In this document: one piece after another, positions 32,124 to 41,153 of the stretch | How the letters are laid out: each line of letters starts with the position of its first letter | Numbering within the stretch: the first letter of the stretch is position 1 | Assembly (NCBI GenBank): GCA_021813445.1 | Contig: JAKAKP010000142.1 | Span: 1 to 41,831 of the forward strand | Length of the DNA stretch: 41,831 nt | Direction: 5' to 3' | Origin: Deltaproteobacteria bacterium | GTDB lineage: Bacteria > Desulfobacterota > Desulfobaccia > Desulfobaccales > 0-14-0-80-60-11 | The notes under the pieces: generated by a model | The model's input: only the letters and a program-made list of their open reading frames with translations | Databases searched by the model: none | What the model was told of the DNA's origin: nothing | Program-made: the position numbers and the translations under genes

Positions 32124-34514
32124 ATGAAACCCCGAAACGTTAAATTTCCTTTCAAGAGCAGGCTGAGCCTGAAACCGCTGTTGGATTTCTGGGAAGGCAT
32201 ATTGGCCGCAGACAAAGGCGGGATCGGCTCCCTGGGGCCGGTTATTCGCCAAAAGCTGGAAAACCATCCGGAGCTCCGGGAACCCATCGAGGATATTAGC
32301 ATCCTGGAAAATCACCAGGAACTCATCGAGCTGCTGATGAGCGTGGTTTTTCCCCCGGCGTTTTGGGAGAGCGATTGTGCCGCGGCCTTCGTGCCTTTCC
32401 AGTTCACCGGCTTTTATGCCACTCCGGCTTTCAAGACCCTGTTCCGGATGGACGGACAAGGTTTTACGCCGCAGTTGAATATCGACCCCCAACAGTGGCA
32501 GTGGGGGCGGCTCCTCAAGGCGTATCTCTATATCCACCAGAAGCATTACGGCTTTGACCTCAACTGGGATACCCCTCTGATTGCCAGGGCCAAATGTCCC
32601 AAAACCGGACTGGACCGGTTCTTCAATATTGTCCTGGATCCAAAATTCCTGGAACTCAAGGTGCTGGGAAAGCCTCGCAGTTTATCGGCAGCAGACCTGA
32701 ACCGGCTCCTGGCTGACGTTGCCGACCTGAAGAGGTGGATGGAACTGATCCCGCCGGAGCATTTCGAATTTGAGGGTTTTGGGGTGTTCCGGGCGGCGGA
32801 GGTGACGGCCCGGGAGATGTTATCGGCCCTGCAAGCGGATCTGTTCGAAAAGGAGACGATTTTTCAGCAGGATGGTTTTACCGGCCTCCAGGAAAAATTG
32901 CAGGTCTACCTGCAAGAGCGAGATCTTTCCCTGGGTCTGGCCGCCATCCGGGGTGAACAGATCCTCACCTTGCCCCATAGCCATAAAAAGCCGGAAACGA
33001 GCTGTGTCTTGGAGAATGCCACCCATTACCAACGCAGTGAATTCAAGGGATCAATCTTTTCCCAGGTGATGGAGCGGGGCGGGCCCCTGGTCATTGAAGA
33101 TCTGAGCAATTATCCCAAGAGGACGATCCTGGAAGAGCGGATGCTGGAGCATGGGTACCGGAGTGTTTACGTCGCCCCTCTCATCTATCAGGACAGGCTC
33201 CTGGGAACCTTGGGGCTCAAATCGACCCGGGCCGGGGCGCTGAACGCCCTGAACACGGCCAACCTGCTGCCGGTTCTGCCGCTGTTTGCGGTGGCCTTGA
33301 ATCGCAGTCTGGAGCAATTGAACCAAAAGATTCAGGCCGTCATCAAAGAGGAGTTCACCGCCATCCACCCCTCGGTGGAATGGCGTTTTCAGCAGGCTGC
33401 CCTGCACTATATCCAGCATAAGGACGAAGGAGGGGCCGGCCTGGAACCCATTGTGTTCCATCAGGTCTATCCGCTGTTCGCGGTGTCGGATATCAGGAAG
33501 TCCAGTGACCATCGTAATGCCGCCATCCGCACCGATCTCATCGAACACTTCCGCCTGGCTCAGGAAATCCTGGAACTCGCCCATGAACACCGGCCCTTGC
33601 CGATTCTCGCGGCTTGCAGTTATCGCCTGGACAAACATATCAACGGCATGAGAACTGGCCTGAATGCGGGAGACGAGGTCACCAAACCCCTTTTCATCCA
33701 GCAGACCGTCGAACCCATGTTTGACCAACTGGCTGGTTTCGGCGCGCCGGTGGCCGAGAAGATCGCGGCCTACCGGGCCGCGCTGGATCCCCAGATGAAG
33801 ACCATTTACCAGAGCCGGCGGGACTTTGAAGAGAGTCTCAAGCTCATTAATGAAATCATCGCCGCGTATCTGGATGAGGAGGAGGCCAAGGCCCAGGAAT
33901 ATTTCCCCCACTATTTCGAAAAACTCAAGACCGACGGGGTGGAACATACCATCTATATCGGCGCGAGCATGGTGGAAAACGGCAATTTCCATCCCATGTA
34001 TCTGAAAAACCTGCGCCTCTGGCAGCTCATGGTTGTCTGTGAAGTGGTGCGGCGCACTGTGGCAATCAAAGACAAACTGTCCGTGCCCCTGGAAACCTCG
34101 CACCTGATCCTGGTCCAGGATTCGCCGCTCTCCATCTTCTTCAGTCCGGACGAACGCCACTTCGAAGTGGAGGGGGCCTACGATATCCGCCACCAGATCA
34201 TCAAGAAACGCATCGACAAGGCCGTCATCAAAGGCAAGTCCGAACGGCTGACGCAACCGGGCAAAATTGCCATCGTCTACTCCCAAAGGCAGGAGGGCCT
34301 GGAATACCTGGAGTATATCGATTATCTCCAGACGGCCGGGCTGCTGCAGGCGGGGGCGGAGGATGTGGAGCTGGAGGACTTGCAGGGGGCCCAGGGATTG
34401 AAAGCCCTGCGGGTCACGGTGAACCTGGGCGCCTCCGGTGTCCAGAATCAGCCTCTGCCGGAAATCGCCACCCGCGCGGTCAAGGCGCTGGCCAGCCACA
34501 GGAGAGGAGATTAA
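32124..34514 (+). CDS. Large GAF-domain protein of unknown function
   Basis: 796 residues, no signal peptide and no membrane helix. A GAF domain lies at about residues 255-390: QADLFEKETIFQQDGFTGLQ, LSLGLAAIRGEQILTLPHSH, GGPLVIEDLSNYPKRTILEE and YVAPLIYQDRLLGTLGLKST. The 250 residues before it and 400 after are family-specific. The C-terminal part has YIGASMVENGNFHPMYLKNL, ETSHLILVQDSPLSIFFSPD, GAYDIRHQIIKKRIDKAVIK, LTQPGKIAIVYSQRQEG and YIDYLQTAGLLQAGAEDVEL. I recall similar proteins in Bacteroidetes and other anaerobes, without known role. AGAGGGT lies before ATG 32124; GTG 32121 is the only other start. It lies after cyoE and 2 bases before the dehydrogenase. Confidence 0.85.
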   Translation: MKPRNVKFPFKSRLSLKPLLDFWEGILAADKGGIGSLGPVIRQKLENHPELREPIEDISILENHQELIELLMSVVFPPAFWESDCAAAFVPFQFTGFYATPAFKTLFRMDGQGFTPQLNIDPQQWQWGRLLKAYLYIHQKHYGFDLNWDTPLIARAKCPKTGLDRFFNIVLDPKFLELKVLGKPRSLSAADLNRLLADVADLKRWMELIPPEHFEFEGFGVFRAAEVTAREMLSALQADLFEKETIFQQDGFTGLQEKLQVYLQERDLSLGLAAIRGEQILTLPHSHKKPETSCVLENATHYQRSEFKGSIFSQVMERGGPLVIEDLSNYPKRTILEERMLEHGYRSVYVAPLIYQDRLLGTLGLKSTRAGALNALNTANLLPVLPLFAVALNRSLEQLNQKIQAVIKEEFTAIHPSVEWRFQQAALHYIQHKDEGGAGLEPIVFHQVYPLFAVSDIRKSSDHRNAAIRTDLIEHFRLAQEILELAHEHRPLPILAACSYRLDKHINGMRTGLNAGDEVTKPLFIQQTVEPMFDQLAGFGAPVAEKIAAYRAALDPQMKTIYQSRRDFEESLKLINEIIAAYLDEEEAKAQEYFPHYFEKLKTDGVEHTIYIGASMVENGNFHPMYLKNLRLWQLMVVCEVVRRTVAIKDKLSVPLETSHLILVQDSPLSIFFSPDERHFEVEGAYDIRHQIIKKRIDKAVIKGKSERLTQPGKIAIVYSQRQEGLEYLEYIDYLQTAGLLQAGAEDVELEDLQGAQGLKALRVTVNLGASGVQNQPLPEIATRAVKALASHRRGD

Positions 34515-34516
34515 CA

Positions 34517-35518
34517 ATGATCAAAGGATATGCCGCAAAAGAACCCGGGGGCAGGCTGGAGCCCCTCCAATTCGATCCCGGTCCCCTGGCAGACGCCCAG
34601 GTTGAGATCAAAGTCGAATACTGCGGGCTGTGTCACAGCGATCTCAGTATGGTGGACAACGAGCTTGGCATCAGCCGCTATCCTTTGGTTCCCGGACACG
34701 AAATTATCGGCACGGTCACGGCCATGGGCCCTTGCGCCCAGGGATTCACGGAGGGGCAACGGGTGGGAGTGGGCTGGTTCGCCGACTCCTGCCAGACCTG
34801 CGAATGGTGCCAATCCGGCAATAACCACCTCTGCGCCTCCGTGGCGCCGACCATCCTCGGCCGCACCGGCGGCTTTGCCGAGCGGGTCCGGGCCAACGCG
34901 GCCTGGGTCATTCCTTTGCCCGACCAGGTGCCCCCCGAAACCGCGGGTCCCCTGATGTGCGGCGGCGTCACCGTCTTCAACCCGCTGCTGCTGGCCCAGG
35001 TGAAACCCACGGCCCGGGTGGGAATTGTCGGCATCGGGGGACTGGGCCATATGGCCCTGCAATTTGCCCGGGCCTGGGGCTGCGAGGTGACGGCCTTCTC
35101 CAGCAACCCGGAGAAGGAGGCGGAAGCCAAGGGCTTCGGCGCCCACCACTTTATCAACTCCCGGGACTCCGAGGCTTTGAAGAAGGCGGCCAACTCCTTG
35201 GATTTTATCCTGTCCACGGTGAATGTGCCTTTGGACTGGCAGTCTTATATCGCAGCTTTGCGGCCCCAAGGCCGCCTGCACCTGGTGGGATTAGTGACTC
35301 AACCCATTGCCGTGCCGCTAATCCCCTTGCTGTCCGGCCAGAAATCCCTTTCTGCCAGTCCCACGGGCAGTCCGGGGGCCATCGCCGCGATGCTGGACTT
35401 TGCGGCCCGGCACCACATTCAGCCTGCCATAGAGTCCTTTCGCTTCAGCGAAGTGAATGAAGCCCTGGAGAGATTGCGCCAGGGCAAAGCGCGGTACCGG
35501 ATAGTCTTAAAACCCTGA
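34517..35518 (+). CDS. Zinc-dependent, NAD(P)-linked alcohol dehydrogenase (cinnamyl-alcohol-dehydrogenase type)
   Basis: A 333-residue medium-chain dehydrogenase that interconverts alcohols and aldehydes. Catalytic zinc ligands: C39 in YCGLCHSDLS, H61-E62 in VPGHEIIG, and C148 in PLMCGGVTV. Structural zinc: C92, C95, C98 and C106. The nucleotide-binding GIGGLGHMALQFARAWG (172-188) followed by SSNPEKE suggests NADP rather than NAD. This pattern is like E. coli YjgB/Ahr. AGGAGAGGAG lies just before ATG 34517, inside the end of the GAF gene, so the two are translationally coupled. The native substrate is unknown. Confidence 0.92.
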   Translation: MIKGYAAKEPGGRLEPLQFDPGPLADAQVEIKVEYCGLCHSDLSMVDNELGISRYPLVPGHEIIGTVTAMGPCAQGFTEGQRVGVGWFADSCQTCEWCQSGNNHLCASVAPTILGRTGGFAERVRANAAWVIPLPDQVPPETAGPLMCGGVTVFNPLLLAQVKPTARVGIVGIGGLGHMALQFARAWGCEVTAFSSNPEKEAEAKGFGAHHFINSRDSEALKKAANSLDFILSTVNVPLDWQSYIAALRPQGRLHLVGLVTQPIAVPLIPLLSGQKSLSASPTGSPGAIAAMLDFAARHHIQPAIESFRFSEVNEALERLRQGKARYRIVLKP

Positions 35519-35765
35519 AGCCGCATCGGCCGTTGCCTGCCACTGGGCAGCGTGGCCAGTGGGGCCGGAAAACCTACGACCAGCCAACGACGTGCAGGCA
35601 GGACGCCAAAGGCCGCAGCCGCGTCAAGGCAGCCTATCACCGGATCAATGGCATGGGCCAAATCAGGAAAATCAGCAAAGTCTGGCAAAGCAAACCCACG
35701 ATGGAAGGCGCGGGGGTCCATTTGCACCAGGCCCTCAATGTTTGCCGGGCTGCAGGGACAACCTG

Positions 35766-37718
35766 GTGAAAGCCTTAGCCCTCATCGTTCTCAACCTGGT
35801 CCTGTCGGGCCTGTTTATCTTTTTGCTGACCCGCCGGGAGCTGCTGACCTATCACCAGAAGCGGCGCTGGTGGTTGACCTGGCTGGCCATCGGCGTCATC
35901 ACCCTGATGGATGAATTTACCTCCATCTTCTACGTGCCCGCGGAAGCCTACCGTTTTATCGGCCCCGGCGCCCTGGTCTTCATCGCCTTAACCAGCCTGC
36001 TGATTCGCTTCATGTCCACCAGGTTCACGGAAATCGGGGAAATCCTGGAGCGCAACAACATTATCGGCGGCGGCGTCTATTCTTTCTCCTACCTGGTGCT
36101 GGGACCCGTGATCTCCTTTGTGGCCGTGGCCTCCATCATGGTGGACTACACCATCACCGCCTGTATCTCCGCGGTGAGCGCGGTGGCCAACGCCATTTCC
36201 TTCACTCCCTACGCCTCTTCTTATCCCTTTCAGCTGTGGGCCTCCCTGGGGGTCCTGTGGCTGGTCGCCGGGTTGAATATTGCCGGCATTAAAGCCAATG
36301 CCCGTTTTACTTTCGGAGTATTTATCCTGGCGGCCTTTGTCATTTTGAACCTGGTCGTCTCCGGCCTGGTGGACTTCGGGAAGCTGGGCGCGCCGGCGCG
36401 CCTTCAGGCTGCGGTCGCCGGCGCCTTCAAAACCATGGAACGGGGGTCCTGGCTGGACCACTACGGCGCCGTTATCTCGCATATAGCTTTTTGTATTCTG
36501 GCTTATTCCGGAATCGAGTCGGTGATCCAGACCGCGGGCCTGGTGCGGGGGTGGCGGGATATCCGTAAAGCCTACTGGTTTTTGGCCCTGACCGTGGGGC
36601 TGATCACGCCTCTCATCGCGGTCCTGGCTTTGACCGCGCCCATTGATTTTGCCCGGCATGAGATGGACCTCATCCCCCATTTTGCCGCCCTCTTGAACGG
36701 CCGGGGCTTCGGGTTCCTGGTGGCCGTGTTGGCGGCTTTCACCCTGACGATGGCAATCAACACTGCGTTTGTGGCCTCCAGTGAACTGATGGAACGGGCG
36801 GCCGCGCGCTACCGCTTCCATTGGCTCATTGCGGTCAACCGCCAGGACTCTCTTTACCGCATTCATCTGCTGAACGCGACCTTCTTTTCGGTGATCATTC
36901 TCATCACCGGGGCCCAGCAGGCCTTGCTGGCGGATATGTACGCCATCGGTCTGCTGGCCAGCTTTTGCATCAATTTGGGGGCCTTGCTCATCTACCGCTA
37001 TTACCAGGGCACTTCTGAGATCGAGTATTACACCAACCGCGTCGGCACCCTCTGCCTCTGGATCATCCTGGTGAGCTGCTTTGTCTTCCTGGCGGCGGTG
37101 AAGGTCCACGGCACCATTTTATGGGCCTCGGTCACCACTTTGGTGCTCTTTGCCGGGCTTATGGTAGCCCGGCGGCGGGCCCCGGAAATCCAGGCCATCG
37201 CCAGGGGCGACGCCTTGGAAGATTTAGCCGCCTATCTCCGTGACTGCAGGAGTGAAGCAGTCTACCTCTTTTTCCGCCGGGCTAAAGAGCCGAAGCACGG
37301 CATGGAAGAAAAAGCCCCCGGCCGGGAAAGGGTGCAGCGGGGTATCAGCGGCAAGAACAGTGCCTATATAACTTTCTATTCACCCCGCCGGGGCCTCCCT
37401 CCCAAGATAGGGCCCAATCATTTCCGCTTTCCCCTTTCCCAAATGAGCCTCTACCAGGAGATCGTGGCCATCTTGGAGATGATGGAGAGTGAATTTCCTG
37501 ACCGCAAAGTGGTGGTGGTGATCGGTTGGCCCTTGTCCTCCTGGCTGGACCGGTTCTCCATAACTATCCGGTACCTGCATATTATGCGCCTGCCCCGGCG
37601 CTTTCCCGGCTTTGAATTTATTATGCGCTATGTAACGAGCGTGCCCCTGGCTGAAGAAAAGACTTTGGCTAAGAGGGCGGCCAGAGAAAAGACCGGGAGG
37701 AAAGCCGGTGGGCCTTAA
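35766..37718 (+). CDS. APC-superfamily amino-acid permease-like transporter with long cytosolic tail
   Basis: About 650 residues from GTG 35766, which has AGGGA 7 bases upstream. The frame is open to 35559, but those 69 residues are Pro/Gln/Arg-rich and look non-coding. Roughly twelve helices: IGVITLMDEFTSIFYVPAEA, RNNIIGGGVYSFSYLVLGPV (APC consensus), ISHIAFCILAYSGIESVIQT and more. The C-terminal 180 residues are cytosolic, with GRERVQRGISGKNSAYITFY, LSQMSLYQEIVAILEMMESE and FPDRKVVVVIGWPLSSWLDR. Such tails regulate some permeases. The substrate is unknown. It may be co-transcribed with the GAF and dehydrogenase genes, but a 247-base gap separates them. Confidence 0.85.
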   Translation: MKALALIVLNLVLSGLFIFLLTRRELLTYHQKRRWWLTWLAIGVITLMDEFTSIFYVPAEAYRFIGPGALVFIALTSLLIRFMSTRFTEIGEILERNNIIGGGVYSFSYLVLGPVISFVAVASIMVDYTITACISAVSAVANAISFTPYASSYPFQLWASLGVLWLVAGLNIAGIKANARFTFGVFILAAFVILNLVVSGLVDFGKLGAPARLQAAVAGAFKTMERGSWLDHYGAVISHIAFCILAYSGIESVIQTAGLVRGWRDIRKAYWFLALTVGLITPLIAVLALTAPIDFARHEMDLIPHFAALLNGRGFGFLVAVLAAFTLTMAINTAFVASSELMERAAARYRFHWLIAVNRQDSLYRIHLLNATFFSVIILITGAQQALLADMYAIGLLASFCINLGALLIYRYYQGTSEIEYYTNRVGTLCLWIILVSCFVFLAAVKVHGTILWASVTTLVLFAGLMVARRRAPEIQAIARGDALEDLAAYLRDCRSEAVYLFFRRAKEPKHGMEEKAPGRERVQRGISGKNSAYITFYSPRRGLPPKIGPNHFRFPLSQMSLYQEIVAILEMMESEFPDRKVVVVIGWPLSSWLDRFSITIRYLHIMRLPRRFPGFEFIMRYVTSVPLAEEKTLAKRAAREKTGRKAGGP

Positions 37719-37913
37719 CTCTCTGACCCTGTGGCGAAATTGCAAGTCAAGGGCATGGTGCAGCAGGCCCCGAAAGAAAGAATAGGCGTCAGGCTTCTTG
37801 ATCTTTAATATTGAGTTCTTAGATTTAAGTTAGTTTTTGTCTCACATTTTGTCCTCTCCTTAGGCGTAAAATTATCGATTCGAATTGAGAAATCACCTAA
37901 CTATGGGCAAAAA

Positions 37914-40142
37914 ATGTCATATCTGGAAGCAGTCTCTTCAGGCGCTAACATATTCCGGGTGAACAAGCTCAAACTGCTTCTGAACCTCGCCTTTATCCTC
38001 ATTGCTTTATCGACCTGCTATCTAGAGGATATCTATTTGTTTTTCCGGGCTCCTAAACCTGGGGAAACTGCATTGCTGACATTCCGATCCCAGAGTTCCT
38101 TCGATTTCGATCAGAAAGAGGTTTTTAAGGGCCTCCGGGATGCTGCCATCGCCCGGCGTACCCCCATTTATGTTTATAGCCCTGCCCGGGCCTCCGCCAA
38201 GAACGGCATGGAGGATTTCACCACTGCGGTTCTCAAATTCCAGTCTCAAGGCAGAACTGGCCGGGGCGCCCTCATCGGCTACCTGAAAAAAGAATTCGGG
38301 ATGGCGATCAGTTGGGACGCGGCCATGCGGCTTCTGAGATACCCTGATCTCAAAAATCTTCTGGCCGGCATTGTAGCCACCCGGGAATCCATATCCCAAA
38401 ATAAGATAACCGAAGATACGGAACCCCTTAGAGGCAAAAAGGCTTTCCGGGTGCTCTATCCTGATCCCATCAGGATCAATGCCTTTTCTACCAATGACAT
38501 CATCTCCCTAAAAAAGGCGCGATTTGCTCTGCAGGAAATGGTGCACCAATTATTCTGGCAGGTTGACCCAAGAATATTGGATCCGATTTTGCAAATATCG
38601 CTGGCGACACTGCAACCGAACCTCAGATATGATCAGAAGGAAAATGACAGAGAAATTAAGGAGATAATGCAGCGGTATCCGTTACCGGTCATAACTTATA
38701 GACCTGGAGAGGTGTTAGTTCCCTTTCGTAAAGTTCTGAATGAGAAGGATTTGCTTTTGCTGGCGGCCAGGCAGGAGGCCGAAACAAAAGACCTATATAA
38801 CCATTTCCCCTGGATTTTATTCATAATATGCTTCTCCGTGTTGCTATACAATTTGCTGCTTTCCAAAATATTTTCCCCTTATCGGCGTATTGAACCTCCC
38901 TACCAGCTCTTCCTCAGCGTGTTGACTTTAACTCTTCTGGTGTCTAAAGCCAGCCTCCTTTTTACTCCTTATCCCGTCTATGTCATGCCCTTTGCTATCC
39001 TGCCTTTATTGCTGGTGCTGTTGCACCAGGAAAAAGTCCCCATAACCTTTACCGTCATATTAGGGGCCATCCTGATCAGCCTCTTTTCCTGCCGGAATCT
39101 GGGGATCTTTCTTTTCCTCATGTTTGGAGGACTGGTGGCCATCCTGACCTCTTTCCGTATCCACAAACGCTCCCACATTCTGATCCCGGCGCTGCTGGTG
39201 GGAGCCACCAATGCAGCGATGGTGCTGCTTTCACAAGCAAGTTCCTGGGGCCCGGGATGGGCCTCCCTGGCGGCCGCCAGCAATTCCCCTTTGCTTGACC
39301 CCATGGGTTGGGCCTTTGCCGGCGGCCTGGCTGCAGGGCCATTAGTCCTTCTCCTCCTGCCCTTGCTGGAACTGAGCTGGCATTATACTTCTACTTTCAA
39401 ACTGAACAAGTTCAGCGACCTCCAGCAGCCGCTCATGGTCGAACTCTTGACCAAGGCGCCGGGGACCTACCAGCACGTCATGACCGCAGCCCACCTCGCC
39501 TCTGCCCTGGGAGAGGCCATCGGCGCGAATAGCCTGCTCCTGAGGGTAGCGGCTTACTATCATGACATCGGCAAGACCGCGAACCCAGATTTTTATGTGG
39601 AAAATCTCTTCGGGAAGAAAAGCCCCCATGACGCCCTACCCGCCAGGGAGAGCACCAAAATCATTATGGATCATGTCAAGATTGGCAAGAAGATCGCACT
39701 GGAGGCGGGATTGCCCGAGATCGTGGCGGATTTCATTCCCCAGCACCATGGCACCTTGCTGATAGAATATTTCTACGATAAGGCCGTGAAAGAAAATCCG
39801 GAGGCCGTAGTCAATCAGGAAGAATTTCGCTATGCAGGACCAAAACCCCAGAGTGTGGAAGCCGCAATTCTCATGATCGTGGATGCCGTGGAGGCCACCT
39901 CGCGAACCCTGGAGGAGCCGACCCGGGCAAACCTCGAAGCCATGATCCGCCACATTATCCTGAATCGTATTACAGATGGCCAATTCGATGAATGCAACCT
40001 CTCTACCAGAGAGATAGCAACGATCATCCAGGTGTTGGTACACACGCTGGAAGCCTCGTTTCATAGGCGGGTGGAGTACCCCTGGCAACATAAAGAGAAG
40101 AACGAAGACCAAAAGCAAGAGAACCAGAAAGAATCTGCTTAA
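37914..40142 (+). CDS. 7TM-HD family cyclic-di-AMP phosphodiesterase, PgpH-like
   Basis: 742 residues. A first membrane helix (about 20-38) is followed by an extracytoplasmic 7TMR-HDED domain (about 45-290, LTFRSQSSFDFDQKEVFKGL, YRPGEVLVPFRKVLNEKD). Seven helices (about 298-488) and a cytosolic HD domain come next: APGTYQHVMTAAHLASALGE, AAYYHDIGKTANPDFYVENL (H550-D551), and HHGT (611-614). This matches PgpH, which hydrolyses cyclic-di-AMP. The C-terminus is charged (HKEKNEDQKQENQKE). The gene is visibly less GC-rich than its neighbours. ATG 37914 has no strong ribosome binding site. No diadenylate cyclase is in the window. Confidence 0.93.
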   Translation: MSYLEAVSSGANIFRVNKLKLLLNLAFILIALSTCYLEDIYLFFRAPKPGETALLTFRSQSSFDFDQKEVFKGLRDAAIARRTPIYVYSPARASAKNGMEDFTTAVLKFQSQGRTGRGALIGYLKKEFGMAISWDAAMRLLRYPDLKNLLAGIVATRESISQNKITEDTEPLRGKKAFRVLYPDPIRINAFSTNDIISLKKARFALQEMVHQLFWQVDPRILDPILQISLATLQPNLRYDQKENDREIKEIMQRYPLPVITYRPGEVLVPFRKVLNEKDLLLLAARQEAETKDLYNHFPWILFIICFSVLLYNLLLSKIFSPYRRIEPPYQLFLSVLTLTLLVSKASLLFTPYPVYVMPFAILPLLLVLLHQEKVPITFTVILGAILISLFSCRNLGIFLFLMFGGLVAILTSFRIHKRSHILIPALLVGATNAAMVLLSQASSWGPGWASLAAASNSPLLDPMGWAFAGGLAAGPLVLLLLPLLELSWHYTSTFKLNKFSDLQQPLMVELLTKAPGTYQHVMTAAHLASALGEAIGANSLLLRVAAYYHDIGKTANPDFYVENLFGKKSPHDALPARESTKIIMDHVKIGKKIALEAGLPEIVADFIPQHHGTLLIEYFYDKAVKENPEAVVNQEEFRYAGPKPQSVEAAILMIVDAVEATSRTLEEPTRANLEAMIRHIILNRITDGQFDECNLSTREIATIIQVLVHTLEASFHRRVEYPWQHKEKNEDQKQENQKESA

Positions 40143-40412
40143 ACTGCGCGTAGCGCCTGATCATTAGAGCCGCAGGGGACACCATCAAGCAGGAGTCAGG
40201 TCCAGCGGGTTAATAACTGGTTTAAATTTTCCCTATTTTAAGTTAACAAATCAATAATCTGCAAATGGGCCAAGAGAACCGAAAGAATAGGTCCCAGCTC
40301 TTGGTTGACCTTGAAGTTCAACTAAGCAGCTCTTCCAGTAGTTCCAGACTGAAAGAAGTCTCGGAGCCTGTGACATCCGCTGTTACATGACTCGGGAAGA
40401 ATTAGAAGATAT

Positions 40413-41153
40413 TTACTCCGGCTTCTTGGGGCCCGGAAGCTGATGCTTGGGAACATTTTCCGGGCCGTCAGCCAACGACCGCTCCAAGTAACGCATGTAG
40501 GCCCAGCCGACGATATTGCGTCGCCTGTCGCGTACTCTTCCCCAGCCATTGGAGGTTTCCAGGAGGTCCACCTCGTCTTTGAAGTTGAGGAAGGCGATGT
40601 AGGATGCATCCATGTTGGGGCCTTCCCGGACAGTCAGTTCGTAGGTATTCACAAAATACCTGGGCAATGATGGCGCTGGGCCCGTCACTGCCGGTGAAGA
40701 AGAGACTGTCGGTGCTGAGGTGACCTTGAGTTTCTGGACTGCTGCAACCTTGGAAACCGCAGGGGTCTTTTCTGACGCAGGGACGGGCGGGGCAATGGGA
40801 ACTTGCTCTGAAACGGCTGGTAATGACGGGGCTATCAACAACTGAGGAAGTCCAAGATTTTTATAAAAAAAGAAGACCAAGAGCAGAGCCACGCTAAGCA
40901 AACCAGCGCCGATGCAAATGTTTGGGACCCTGAGCGGGAGTCTCCAAGTCCTCGAAGAGGTCGCGGCAGGAATCTCAGAAATCTCCTGGGTAACTTTGCA
41001 GCTCTGGCAGATTTCCTGGGGGGTGGCCAGGGGAATGCCGCATTGGGGGCAAATATATTTCTCTTCATCCGTATTGGGAAGGGGGTTCGTACAGGTTGTG
41101 CAGTATTGCTGGCCCACCCAAACGGCCGCGTTGCAAATTGGGCACTGGGGCAT
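40413..41153 (-). CDS. Zinc-ribbon membrane protein with C-terminal SH3-like domain
   Basis: 246 residues. Two N-terminal zinc ribbons: CPICNAAVWVGQQYCTTC and ICPQCGIPLATPQEICQSC. A membrane helix follows (about 77-97, GAGLLSVALLLVFFFYKNL), then a Pro/Val/Ser/Ala-rich linker. At the C-terminus is a bacterial SH3 domain: YELTVREGPNMDASYIAFLN, DEVDLLETSNGWGRVRDRRR, NIVGWAYMRYLERSL. The zinc ribbons are expected in the cytoplasm and the SH3 outside, where such domains often bind cell-wall peptides. GGAGGTG lies 4-7 bases before ATG 41153. Function is unknown. Confidence 0.85.
   Translation of the reverse strand: MPQCPICNAAVWVGQQYCTTCTNPLPNTDEEKYICPQCGIPLATPQEICQSCKVTQEISEIPAATSSRTWRLPLRVPNICIGAGLLSVALLLVFFFYKNLGLPQLLIAPSLPAVSEQVPIAPPVPASEKTPAVSKVAAVQKLKVTSAPTVSSSPAVTGPAPSLPRYFVNTYELTVREGPNMDASYIAFLNFKDEVDLLETSNGWGRVRDRRRNIVGWAYMRYLERSLADGPENVPKHQLPGPKKPE

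Noticed and set aside
33051-34517. 488-codon minus-strand frame opposite the GAF-domain gene
   Set aside because: Low-complexity Gly/Gln/Asp/His composition, no ribosome binding site, and a real gene on the other strand. Similar shadows at 28071-29060 and 35988-37109 were rejected for the same reason.
35559-35765. N-terminal extension of the APC permease
   Set aside because: The 69 residues are Pro/Gln/Arg-rich and unlike any permease start. GTG 35766 has a ribosome binding site and begins directly with a membrane helix.
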